Positions 56,691-64,000 of a stretch of 64,000 nucleotides of DNA are shown in pieces (position 1 is the stretch's first letter; the number at the start of each line of letters is the position of its first letter). Source of the stretch: Pseudomonas sp. R76. GTDB taxonomy: Bacteria; Pseudomonadota; Gammaproteobacteria; Pseudomonadales; Pseudomonadaceae. The DNA is taken from positions 1,922,001-1,986,000 of the forward strand of contig NZ_CP019428.1 in the NCBI RefSeq assembly GCF_009834565.1, in the 5' to 3' direction. A program made the translations under genes and the position numbers. Under the pieces are notes generated by a model. That model did no database searches, was not told the origin of the DNA, and worked only from the letters and a program-made list of their open reading frames with translations.

Positions 56691-56795
56691 TCGTTCCCAC
56701 GCTCTGCGTGGGAATGCCTCTTGTGACGCTCTGCGTCACGCTTTGGGACGCAGAGCGTCCTGGGCTGCATTCCCACGCGGAGCGTGGGAACGATC
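56689..56795. repeat. GTTCCCACGC-type palindromic element, complete
   Basis: A 107-bp inverted repeat framed by GATCGTTCCCACGCTC and GAGCGTGGGAACGATC, almost identical to the copy at 53145 and in the same orientation. It fills the gap between pxpC and the VWA gene. Confidence 0.88.
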
Positions 56796-56798
56796 TAT

Positions 56799-57977
56799 TT
56801 ACTTGGAGAGAAAGCGCATCCCTTCTTCCAGGCCCCGCAGCGTCAGCGGGTACATCTGGTCTTCCACCAACTCGCGCACTATCCCCGTCGACGCCGTATA
56901 GCCCCAGGTGTCCTTCGGGTACGGGTTTATCCAGATCAGCTTCTTGTACTTGGCCATGAAGCGTTGCATCCACACATACCCAGGCTCTTCATTCCAGTGC
57001 TCGACGCTGCCACCGGCCTGGGTGATTTCATACGGCGCCATCGACGCATCGCCGATAAAGATCACTTTGTAGTCGGCGCCGTACTTGTGCAGCAAATCCT
57101 GGGTGGAGGTGCGTTCCGAGGTGCGGCGTTGATTGTTCTTCCACACCGACTCGTACACAAAGTTGTGGAAGTAGAAATACTCCAGGTGCTTGAACTCGGT
57201 CTTGCACGCAGAAAACAGCTCTTCGCAGATCTTCACATGGGCGTCCATCGAGCCGCCAATGTCGAACAGCAGCAACAGCTTGATGGTGTTACGCCGCTCC
57301 GGACGCATCTGGATGTTCAGCAGCCCGGCATCCCGTGCCGTGTGGTCGATGGTGCCGTCGATGTCCAGCTCTTCCGCCGCACCCTGGCGCGCGAACTTGC
57401 GCAGGCGGCGCAGGGCGATCTTGATGTTGCGCGTGCCCAACTCGACCTGATCGTCGAGGTTCTTGTACTCGCGCTGGTCCCACACCTTCACGGCCTTGCC
57501 CTGGCGCTTGCCGGCATCACCCACGCGAATGCCTTCCGGGTTATAGCCACCCGAGCCGAACGGGCTGGTGCCGCCGGTGCCGATCCACTTGTTGCCGCCG
57601 GCATGGCGTTCTTTCTGTTCTTCCAGGCGTTTCTTGAACTCTTCGATCAGCTTGTCCAGGCCGCCGAGGGACTGGATCTGCGCGCGCTCTTCATCGCTCA
57701 GTGAGCGTTCGAATTCCTTGCGCAGCCACTCTTCGGGGATCAGCGCCTGCAGGTGATCGTCGAGTTTTTCCAGGCCGTTGAAATAGGCACCGAACGCACG
57801 GTCGAACTTGTCGAAATGCCGTTCATCCTTGACCAGGATCGCGCGGGCCAAGTAGTAAAACTCGTCCATGTCGGCGAAGACCACGCGCTGTTTCAAGGCG
57901 TTGATCAGGTCGAGCAGTTCACGCACCGACACCGGCACCTTGGCGGCGCGCATCTCGTTGAACAGGTTGAGCAACAT
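56799..57977 (-). CDS. von Willebrand factor A-domain protein (CoxE-like)
   Basis: A 392-residue protein. Helical N-terminus, then a VWA domain with the MIDAS loop read as [14 protein letters not shown]. The third MIDAS residue is Gly instead of Ser (canonical DxSxS). It partners the MoxR-type ATPase, whose stop overlaps its start (TAATG); such pairs act in metal-cofactor insertion or complex assembly. Specific target unknown. Confidence 0.88.
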   Translation of the reverse strand: MLLNLFNEMRAAKVPVSVRELLDLINALKQRVVFADMDEFYYLARAILVKDERHFDKFDRAFGAYFNGLEKLDDHLQALIPEEWLRKEFERSLSDEERAQIQSLGGLDKLIEEFKKRLEEQKERHAGGNKWIGTGGTSPFGSGGYNPEGIRVGDAGKRQGKAVKVWDQREYKNLDDQVELGTRNIKIALRRLRKFARQGAAEELDIDGTIDHTARDAGLLNIQMRPERRNTIKLLLLFDIGGSMDAHVKICEELFSACKTEFKHLEYFYFHNFVYESVWKNNQRRTSERTSTQDLLHKYGADYKVIFIGDASMAPYEITQAGGSVEHWNEEPGYVWMQRFMAKYKKLIWINPYPKDTWGYTASTGIVRELVEDQMYPLTLRGLEEGMRFLSK

Positions 57978-58822
57978 TATCGATTACCGCGACGGCTCAT
58001 GAATGCCAGGCGTTCCAGCAACTGAACGTCTTGTTCATTCTTCACCAGAGCGCCGGCCAACGGCGGGATGGCCTTGGTGGGGTCGCGTTCGCGCAGCACG
58101 GCTTCGCCGATGTTGTCGGCCATCAGCAACTTGAGCCAGTCGACCAGCTCGGACGTGGAGGGCTTTTTCTTCAGACCCGGCACTTTGCGCACGTCGAAGA
58201 ACACGTCCAACGCTTCGCTGACCAAGTCTTTCTTGATGTCGGGGTAGTGCACATCGACAATCTTTTGCAGCGTGGTGCGGTCGGGGAACGCGATGTAGTG
58301 GAAGAAGCAGCGGCGCAGGAACGCATCCGGCAGCTCTTTCTCGTTGTTGGAGGTAATGATGATGATCGGGCGCTTCTTGGCCTTGATGGTCTCGTCGATT
58401 TCGTAGACGTAGAACTCCATCTTGTCGAGTTCTTGCAGCAAGTCGTTGGGGAACTCGATGTCGGCCTTGTCGATTTCATCGATCAGCAGAATCACCCGCT
58501 CCTCGGACTCGAAAGCCTCCCAGAGCTTGCCCTTCTTCAGGTAATTGCGCACGTCGTGGACCTTGTCCACGCCCAGCTGCGAGTCGCGCAGGCGGCTGAC
58601 GGCGTCGTACTCGTAGAGGCCTTGATGCGCCTTGGTGGTGGACTTGATGTGCCAGGTGATCAACTTGGCGCCGAAGGATTCGGCCAGTTGCTCGGCGAGC
58701 ATGGTCTTGCCGGTGCCGGGCTCGCCCTTGACCAGCAGCGGCCGCTCCAGGGTGATGGCGGCGTTGACGGCCAGTTTCAGGTCATCGGTAGCCACATAGG
58801 CCTGGGTGCCTTCGAACTTCAT
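57977..58822 (-). CDS. MoxR-family AAA+ ATPase
   Basis: A 281-residue AAA+ ATPase. Walker A GEPGTGKTMLAEQ near residue 37, Walker B ILLIDEIDKADIEFPN near 110, sensor motif IITSNNEKELPDAFLRRC near 155. It remodels or loads a partner with the downstream VWA protein. GAGGAATG before ATG 58822. Overlap TAATG couples it to the VWA gene. Confidence 0.92.
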   Translation of the reverse strand: MKFEGTQAYVATDDLKLAVNAAITLERPLLVKGEPGTGKTMLAEQLAESFGAKLITWHIKSTTKAHQGLYEYDAVSRLRDSQLGVDKVHDVRNYLKKGKLWEAFESEERVILLIDEIDKADIEFPNDLLQELDKMEFYVYEIDETIKAKKRPIIIITSNNEKELPDAFLRRCFFHYIAFPDRTTLQKIVDVHYPDIKKDLVSEALDVFFDVRKVPGLKKKPSTSELVDWLKLLMADNIGEAVLRERDPTKAIPPLAGALVKNEQDVQLLERLAFMSRRGNR

Positions 58823-58894
58823 CGGTCATTCCTCGAATTCATCAATGCCCGGACTATACCGCGCAGCCCCGGCGACTGTGAACGCAGACGGGTT

Positions 58895-58935
58895 ATTCAG
58901 TCTCTGAATGGCCGGTCACGCGTGACCGCTAGCGG
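58895..58935. terminator. cluster of hairpins between MoxR and the small membrane protein
   Basis: ATTCAG-TCT-CTGAAT at 58895-58909, the 16-base palindrome CGGTCACG-CGTGACCG at 58913-58928, and CCGCTAGCGG at 58926-58935 followed by seven T on the plus strand. The last palindrome overlaps the stop codon of the small gene at 58929. Terminator for the small minus-strand gene is plausible, but the T tract lies on the opposite side of it. Confidence 0.4.
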
Positions 58936-59150
58936 TTTTTTTCCAACGCATACGCCCGCGCATCGGCTTTATCCCTGAGCTTGCTGCCGCCCCACAGGGC
59001 GAGTGCTGCTAAAACCAGTGTGCCCAAGCTTATGAGGATCATCTGGCGGGCCATCGGCCCGCCTTCAACGGCGGATATCACTAATCGCATACAGCCCGAA
59101 AAGGCCCAAAGATAACCAAGAATTGTCAGTATCCAGCCGCAGATGCGCAT
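58929..59150 (-). CDS. small two-span membrane protein
   Basis: A 73-residue protein with two hydrophobic segments (ILTILGYLWAFSGCMRLV and MILISLGTLVLAALALWGG) and a basic tail. AAGGAC eight bases before ATG 59150 supports it. No family recognised. Confidence 0.6.
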   Translation of the reverse strand: MRICGWILTILGYLWAFSGCMRLVISAVEGGPMARQMILISLGTLVLAALALWGGSKLRDKADARAYALEKNR

Positions 59151-59240
59151 TTTAGTGTCCTTACTAGTCGGTGGAATTTAGTCGGCGGTACGATAAACGA
59201 GGGCTCAGTGTTTCACCATAGTTGCCCTCGGGCGTGTGAC

Positions 59241-60314
59241 TCAATCAGCACTGGGCTTGGGCTGTTCATAGCGCGCAGTGAATGCCTGGATAAACCCATT
59301 ACGCAAAATCGACAAAAACGCCGAAAACGCGCTGATATTTTGCTGGTGTACGCTGCCGCTGAGTTCGACGCGGGTGGCAAACTGGTTTTTGTTCTGGTTT
59401 TTCAGCACTGTTTCGCTGGTACCGACCACGGCTTCCCAGATCGAGCGGAAGATGTTTTTGTCTTTGTTCTCAACGTCTTGCTTCCAATCAAAGACTTCCA
59501 CGTCGCGCAGCAGCGGCTTGATGTAGCCGCTCAACTGGCCTTTTTCGGCCTGGGCTTCGATCACCACGGCGCCAGTGCCGGCCTTGAAGTCGAATTTGCC
59601 GTAGGCCGAGGCGAAGTCGTTCAGGCGCTTGAGTTGAATATCCTTGGCGCGAAAGCGGAATTCGAAATCTTCAAAATTGCTCAGCGGGTCGAACGCCGCC
59701 GTGGCTTCCAGCGGCGCCTGGCCGAGTAACTGCGCCTTGCCTTCAAAGGTGGCGTCGCGCTTGCCTTTGATGTCCACCACGTTGGTCAGGTTATAAAAGC
59801 TGGCGTTGACCTGGGTGGCGTAGATATTCACCGGTGGCTTGGAATTGAAGTTGTGGAAGGCGATCTTTCCGTCCTGAATTCGCACTTCGTTGAGGGTGAT
59901 CGGCAGCAATTTGCTCAGTTGTTCGCGCCAGTCGGTGCCCTTACCGGTCTGGGATGCCTGCTGGTTGCCGCCGTCGACGAAATTCAGCTCCGGCTCAAAG
60001 AACTGTGCCTCGGCGACCACCGCGTGGTCGTACCACAGCGAATGCCAGCTCACCGACAGGTCGATCACCGGCACTTTGACGAACGGCACCGGCACCTTGC
60101 CGTCGACCTTGACGATCTGCAGGCCGTTGATCTTATAGGCGCCACGCCACAGTGCCACGTCCACATCGGTGATTTGGCCACGGTAGTCGCCCATGTCGGC
60201 GAGCTTGTCGTTCAGGTAGTTGCGCACCAGGTAGGGCAGGGCGAGGTCCAGGGCAATCAGTACTACCACCAGTACGGCGACGATCCATAGCAGCCCACTG
60301 TAGCGACGTTTCAT
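59241..60314 (-). CDS. DUF748/AsmA-like protein
   Basis: A 357-residue protein anchored by one N-terminal span (SGLLWIVAVLVVVLIALDLA). The rest is periplasmic and rich in beta-strand pairs typical of DUF748/AsmA-like proteins (LADMGDYRGQITDVDVALWRG and PVPFVKVPVIDLSVSW). ATG 60314 has GGAG about nine bases upstream. Such proteins take part in envelope lipid handling; this one is uncharacterised. Confidence 0.8.
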   Translation of the reverse strand: MKRRYSGLLWIVAVLVVVLIALDLALPYLVRNYLNDKLADMGDYRGQITDVDVALWRGAYKINGLQIVKVDGKVPVPFVKVPVIDLSVSWHSLWYDHAVVAEAQFFEPELNFVDGGNQQASQTGKGTDWREQLSKLLPITLNEVRIQDGKIAFHNFNSKPPVNIYATQVNASFYNLTNVVDIKGKRDATFEGKAQLLGQAPLEATAAFDPLSNFEDFEFRFRAKDIQLKRLNDFASAYGKFDFKAGTGAVVIEAQAEKGQLSGYIKPLLRDVEVFDWKQDVENKDKNIFRSIWEAVVGTSETVLKNQNKNQFATRVELSGSVHQQNISAFSAFLSILRNGFIQAFTARYEQPKPSAD

Positions 60315-60438
60315 GTTCAGGTTCTCCAACGGTATAGGCGATGGACCGCGCGCGCAGGCGCAACGTTCCTCTGACTGGACGCCCAAAGGCCTGAGGCATA
60401 CCCTTGGGGCCTTGTTGAAATTGCCTTAAGGACCCGTC

Positions 60439-61413
60439 ATGAGCCGTATCTTTGCAGACAACGCGCACTCCATCGGCAACACGCCCCTGGTGCAGATCAA
60501 CCGCATCGCACCGCGTGGCGTGACCATCCTGGCCAAGATCGAGGGGCGAAACCCAGGCTATTCGGTGAAGTGCCGCATTGGCGCGAACATGATCTGGGAC
60601 GCTGAAAGCAGCGGCAAACTCAAGCCGGGCATGACCATTGTAGAACCGACCTCCGGCAACACCGGCATCGGCCTTGCTTTTGTTGCCGCCGCCCGTGGCT
60701 ACAAGCTGCTGCTGACCATGCCGGCGTCGATGAGCATCGAACGGCGTAAAGTGCTCAAGGCCCTGGGCGCCGAGTTGGTGCTGACCGAGCCGGCCAAGGG
60801 CATGCCAGGCGCCATCGCCAAAGCTGCTGAGATCGTCGCCAGCGACTCGGCCACCTACTTTATGCCAGGCCAGTTCGAAAACCCGGCCAACCCGGCGATT
60901 CACGAAAAAACCACCGGCCCGGAAATCTGGAACGACACCGATGGCGCCGTGGACGTGCTGGTCGCAGGCGTGGGCACCGGCGGCACCATTACCGGCGTGT
61001 CGCGCTATATCAAGAACATTGCCGGCAAACCGATTCTGTCGGTGGCGGTGGAGCCGATGGTGTCGCCGGTGATCACCCAGGCACTGGCGGGTGAAGAAAT
61101 CAAGCCGAGCTCGCACAAAATCCAGGGGATTGGCGCCGGGTTTGTGCCGAAAAACCTCGATTTGTCGATGGTTGACCGCGTAGAACTGGTGACCGATGAA
61201 GAATCCAAGGCCATGGCCCTGCGCTTGATGCAGGAAGAAGGCATTTTGTGCGGTATTTCCTGCGGTGCGGCCATGGCCGTGGCCGTGCGCCTGGCCGAGA
61301 AGCCGGAAATGCAGGGCAAGACCATCGTGGTGATCCTGCCGGACTCCGGCGAGCGCTACCTGTCGAGCATGCTGTTCAGTGATTTGTTTACCGAGCAGGA
61401 AAACCAGGCTTGA
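60439..61413 (+). CDS. cysK: cysteine synthase A (O-acetylserine sulfhydrylase)
   Basis: A 324-residue PLP enzyme. PLP lysine in [14 protein letters not shown] (near residue 44), phosphate loop [11 protein letters not shown] near 73, [10 protein letters not shown] near 177, and the C-terminal [14 protein letters not shown]. The closing segment follows CysK rather than CysM. It makes cysteine from O-acetylserine and sulfide. AAGGAC precedes ATG 60439. Confidence 0.93.
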   Translation: MSRIFADNAHSIGNTPLVQINRIAPRGVTILAKIEGRNPGYSVKCRIGANMIWDAESSGKLKPGMTIVEPTSGNTGIGLAFVAAARGYKLLLTMPASMSIERRKVLKALGAELVLTEPAKGMPGAIAKAAEIVASDSATYFMPGQFENPANPAIHEKTTGPEIWNDTDGAVDVLVAGVGTGGTITGVSRYIKNIAGKPILSVAVEPMVSPVITQALAGEEIKPSSHKIQGIGAGFVPKNLDLSMVDRVELVTDEESKAMALRLMQEEGILCGISCGAAMAVAVRLAEKPEMQGKTIVVILPDSGERYLSSMLFSDLFTEQENQA

Positions 61414-61560
61414 TTGTTCGCCGCAGGGTTTGATGCAGGTCAGCCGGTCGGCCTGGGCCTTCTGCATAATGGCTCAAGTGTTTATCATGGCCGGCTGTTA
61501 CGTCTGGTTTCCCGTTGATGGGAGGCTGTTGGCCAGGCGCTTATTTCCAGGAGTTGCTGC

Positions 61561-62499
61561 ATGACCTTTTCTTTGGCCGCCAAACTGTCGGTGTTGCTGC
61601 TGTTTATCGGCAGCACGTTGTATGTGCACCTGCGTGGCAAGGCCCGTTTGCCGATGCTGCGCCAGTTCGTCAACCATTCGGCGCTGTTCGCCCCGTATAA
61701 CGCCCTGATGTACCTGTTTTCGGCTGTGCCGTCCAAGCCATACCTGGACCGCAGCAAGTTCCCGGAACTGGATGTGCTCAAGGACAACTGGGAAGTGATC
61801 CGCGAAGAGGCCATGCACCTGTTCGACGAGGGTTACATCCGCGCCGCCGAAAAGAACAACGACGCCGGTTTCGGTTCGTTCTTCAAGAAAGGCTGGAAGC
61901 GTTTCTACCTCAAGTGGTACGACAAACCGCTGCCGTCGGCCGAGGCGCTGTGCCCGAAAACCGTGGCCTTGGTCAGCAGCATTCCGAACGTCAAGGGCGC
62001 GATGTTCGCGCTGTTGCCGGGTGGCAGCCACCTCAACCCGCACCGTGACCCGTTTGCCGGTTCCCTGCGCTATCACCTGGGCCTGTCCACGCCGAATTCC
62101 GACGACTGCCGCATCTTCGTCGACGGCCAGGTCTACGCCTGGCGCGACGGTGAAGACGTGATGTTCGACGAAACCTACGTGCACTGGGTGAAGAACGAAA
62201 CCGACCAGACCCGCGTGATCCTGTTCTGTGACATCGAACGCCCGTTGAGCAACCGCATCATGACCCGCGTCAACCGTTGGGTCAGCAAGCAACTGGGCCG
62301 CGCGACGGCGCCGCAGAACCTGGATGACGAGCGTGTGGGTGGGATCAACCAGGCGTATGCCTGGAGCAAAACCTTCAGCGACAAGTTCAGCGGTGTGGTC
62401 AAGCAATGGAAGCGCAAGCATCCCAAAGCCTACCGCATTGCACGGCCGGTGCTGGCTGTAGTCGTGCTGGTGTTGTTGTGGAAGTGGTTGTTCGCCTGA
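61561..62499 (+). CDS. lpxO: lipid A 2-hydroxylase-type aspartyl/asparaginyl beta-hydroxylase (LpxO)
   Basis: A 312-residue Fe(II)/2-oxoglutarate dioxygenase with membrane segments at both ends (LAAKLSVLLLFIGSTLYVHL and PVLAVVVLVLLWKWLFA). The metal site is visible: first His/Asp in NPHRDPFAGSLRYHLG and the distal His in FDETYVHWVKN. It hydroxylates a lipid A acyl chain on the cytoplasmic face. AGGAG seven bases before ATG. 147 bp after cysK. Confidence 0.88.
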   Translation: MTFSLAAKLSVLLLFIGSTLYVHLRGKARLPMLRQFVNHSALFAPYNALMYLFSAVPSKPYLDRSKFPELDVLKDNWEVIREEAMHLFDEGYIRAAEKNNDAGFGSFFKKGWKRFYLKWYDKPLPSAEALCPKTVALVSSIPNVKGAMFALLPGGSHLNPHRDPFAGSLRYHLGLSTPNSDDCRIFVDGQVYAWRDGEDVMFDETYVHWVKNETDQTRVILFCDIERPLSNRIMTRVNRWVSKQLGRATAPQNLDDERVGGINQAYAWSKTFSDKFSGVVKQWKRKHPKAYRIARPVLAVVVLVLLWKWLFA

Positions 62500-62518
62500 T
62501 TTGAAATGCAGTCAAAAC

Positions 62519-62607
62519 TGTGGGAGCGGGCTTGCTCGCGAATGCGAAGTGTCAGTCGATGCATTCTTGACTGATCCACCGCATTCGCGAGCAAGCCCGC
62601 TCCCACA
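62519..62607. repeat. REP pair, TTGCTCGCGAA subtype
   Basis: TGTGGGAGCGGGCTTGCTCG faces the inverted arm ending CGAGCAAGCCCGCTCCCACA between the convergent lpxO and acnA genes. Confidence 0.88.
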
Positions 62608-62625
62608 TTGGTTTTGCAGTGTTGC

Positions 62626-64000
62626 TTAGGACGCGATCAACTGGCGCAGTACATAGTGCAAGATGCCGCCCGCCTTGAAGTATTCCACTTCATTGAGCGT
62701 ATCAATCCGGCACAGCACCTCGACCTTCTCACTGCTGCCATCCTCGCGCGTAATCACCAGCGTCAGGTTCATTCGCGGTTCGATCTCGGCATTGGTCAGC
62801 CCAAGGATGTCGATCTTCTCTTTGCCGGTGAGTTTGAGCGCCTTGCGGTTCTGGTCCAGCTTGAACTGCAACGGCAGCACGCCCATGCCCACCAGGTTGG
62901 AACGGTGGATGCGCTCGAAGCTCTCGGCGATCACCGCCTTGACCCCCAGCAGGTTAGTGCCCTTGGCCGCCCAGTCGCGGCTTGAGCCGGTGCCGTATTC
63001 CTGGCCTGCAATCACCACCAGCGGCGTGCCCGACGCCTGGTATTTCATGGCCGCGTCGTAGATCGGCATTTTCTCGCCGGTGGGAATGTACAGCGTGTTG
63101 CCGCCTTCTTCGCCGCCGAGCATTTCATTGCGGATACGGATATTGGCAAAGGTGCCGCGCATCATCACTTCATGGTTGCCCCGGCGTGAGCCGTAGGAGT
63201 TGAAGTCACGCGGCTCCACGCCTTGCTCGCGCAGGTAACGGCCGGCGGGGCTGTCGGCCTTGATATTGCCGGCCGGGGAGATGTGGTCGGTGGTCACCGA
63301 GTCGCCCAGCAAGGCCAGCACGTTGGCGCCCTGGACATCTTTGATTACCGGCAATGGCCCGGCAATGTCGTCGAAGAACGGTGGGTGCTGGATGTAGGTG
63401 GAGTCCTTCTGCCACACATAAGTCGCCGCCTGCGGCACTTCAATCGCTTGCCACTGCTCGTCACCGGCAAACACCTCGGCGTATTCCTTGTGGAACATGC
63501 CGGTGCTGACCTGCGCCACAGCGTCGGCGATTTCCTGGCTGCTTGGCCAGATGTCTTTCAGGTACACCGGCTTGCCGTCTTTGCCTTCGCCCAGCGGCTC
63601 ACTGCTGATATCGATGCGCACGGTGCCGGCCAATGCGTAGGCGACCACCAGCGGTGGCGAGGCCAGCCAGTTGGTTTTCACCAGCGGGTGCACGCGGCCT
63701 TCAAAGTTGCGGTTGCCGGACAGCACCGAGGCCACGGCGAGGTCGGCTTTCTGGATGGCTTTTTCGATGGGCTCCGGCAGTGGGCCGGAGTTGCCGATGC
63801 ACGTGGTGCAGCCATAGCCGACCAGGTCGAAGCCGAGCTGGTCGAGGTATCGGGTCAGGCCTGCGGCCTTGTAGTAGTCGGTAACCACTTTGGAGCCGGG
63901 CGCCAGCGAGGTTTTCACCCAAGGTTTGCTGGTAAGGCCCTTTTCCACGGCTTTTTTCGCCACCAGGCCTGCGGCCATCATCACGCTGGGGTTGGAGGTG
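62626..64000 (-). CDS. acnA: aconitate hydratase A, C-terminal part (5' end outside window)
   Basis: About 457 residues of aconitase are present and the frame continues past the right edge. Two of the three 4Fe-4S cysteines are in [17 protein letters not shown]. The swivelling domain 4 is intact ([18 protein letters not shown] and [15 protein letters not shown]). It interconverts citrate and isocitrate in the TCA cycle. Layout and motifs are those of AcnA/IRP rather than AcnB. Confidence 0.95.
   Translation of the reverse strand, partial: TSNPSVMMAAGLVAKKAVEKGLTSKPWVKTSLAPGSKVVTDYYKAAGLTRYLDQLGFDLVGYGCTTCIGNSGPLPEPIEKAIQKADLAVASVLSGNRNFEGRVHPLVKTNWLASPPLVVAYALAGTVRIDISSEPLGEGKDGKPVYLKDIWPSSQEIADAVAQVSTGMFHKEYAEVFAGDEQWQAIEVPQAATYVWQKDSTYIQHPPFFDDIAGPLPVIKDVQGANVLALLGDSVTTDHISPAGNIKADSPAGRYLREQGVEPRDFNSYGSRRGNHEVMMRGTFANIRIRNEMLGGEEGGNTLYIPTGEKMPIYDAAMKYQASGTPLVVIAGQEYGTGSSRDWAAKGTNLLGVKAVIAESFERIHRSNLVGMGVLPLQFKLDQNRKALKLTGKEKIDILGLTNAEIEPRMNLTLVITREDGSSEKVEVLCRIDTLNEVEYFKAGGILHYVLRQLIAS

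Noticed and set aside
60133..61467. Minus-strand frame opposite cysK (444 codons)
   Set aside because: Composition is the mirror of cysK and it runs into the DUF748 gene; no recognisable motif.

Overview
The window reads as chromosomal DNA of a fluorescent-group Pseudomonas (inference). The support is high GC content, dense gene packing, many catabolic genes each paired with its own LysR or AraC regulator, the block rnd-ycgL-ycgN, and typical Pseudomonas genes (pobR/pobA, periplasmic pheC, lpxO, pxpABC). Two families of Pseudomonas-type REP palindromes fill many of the gaps. No rRNA, tRNA, CRISPR array, transposase, integrase or phage gene was found. The left edge cuts a cytochrome b561 gene and the right edge cuts acnA.

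Layout. 1-2.2 kb: cytochrome b561 tail, a secreted TPR protein, an ECF sigma factor and its anti-sigma partner. 2.2-9.9 kb: AraC regulator, SDR, a LysR regulator divergent from an MHS transporter, an M20 amidohydrolase, an acetylpolyamine-amidohydrolase-type protein and a membrane-anchored beta-propeller. 10.0-15.4 kb: a six-gene minus-strand stressosome operon, rsbR-rsbS-rsbT, then an ATPase-PP2C fusion, a sensor kinase and a hybrid kinase. 15.6-18.6 kb: LysR, a ModA-like binding protein and a CitA-like citrate symporter. 18.8-24.1 kb: small genes, a three-gene lipoprotein operon, two LysR genes around a carboxymethyl-hydroxymuconate isomerase, and a CynX-like MFS. 24.3-28.4 kb: aldehyde dehydrogenase plus AruI-like decarboxylase with a divergent LysR. 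28.4-31.2 kb: NmrA-like protein, a metallo-beta-lactamase-fold protein with altered metal ligands, LysR and a small membrane protein. 31.3-35.3 kb: pobR, pobA and a DHA2 exporter. 35.4-38.9 kb: Cache protein, pheC and a glutamine-synthetase-like ligase. 39.0-53.1 kb: mostly conserved housekeeping and hypothetical genes (methyltransferase, rnd, ycgL, hydroxyacid dehydrogenase, nitroreductase, ycgN, a peptidase-like protein, RNA methyltransferase, yajD, ParB-like secreted protein, spermidine-synthase-like protein, cNMP protein, ptrB, glutamine amidotransferase). 53.2-56.7 kb: LysR and pxpABC. 56.8-64.0 kb: VWA/MoxR pair, DUF748 protein, cysK, lpxO and acnA.

How the genes work together. The clearest multi-protein system is the stressosome operon. 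Its scaffold proteins RsbR and RsbS and its kinase RsbT keep their regulatory residues and are translationally coupled to a phosphatase fused to an ATPase domain and to two histidine kinases. No sigma factor, RsbV or RsbW lies nearby, so the output is open. The other modules are small nutrient pathways: 4-hydroxybenzoate (pob), 5-oxoproline (pxp), possibly arginine-derived 2-ketoacid (aruI/aldehyde dehydrogenase), tricarboxylates (citA-like) and an N-carbamoyl or ureido compound (MHS transporter plus M20 hydrolase). All functional assignments rest on motif reading and remembered family sequences; no database search was run.
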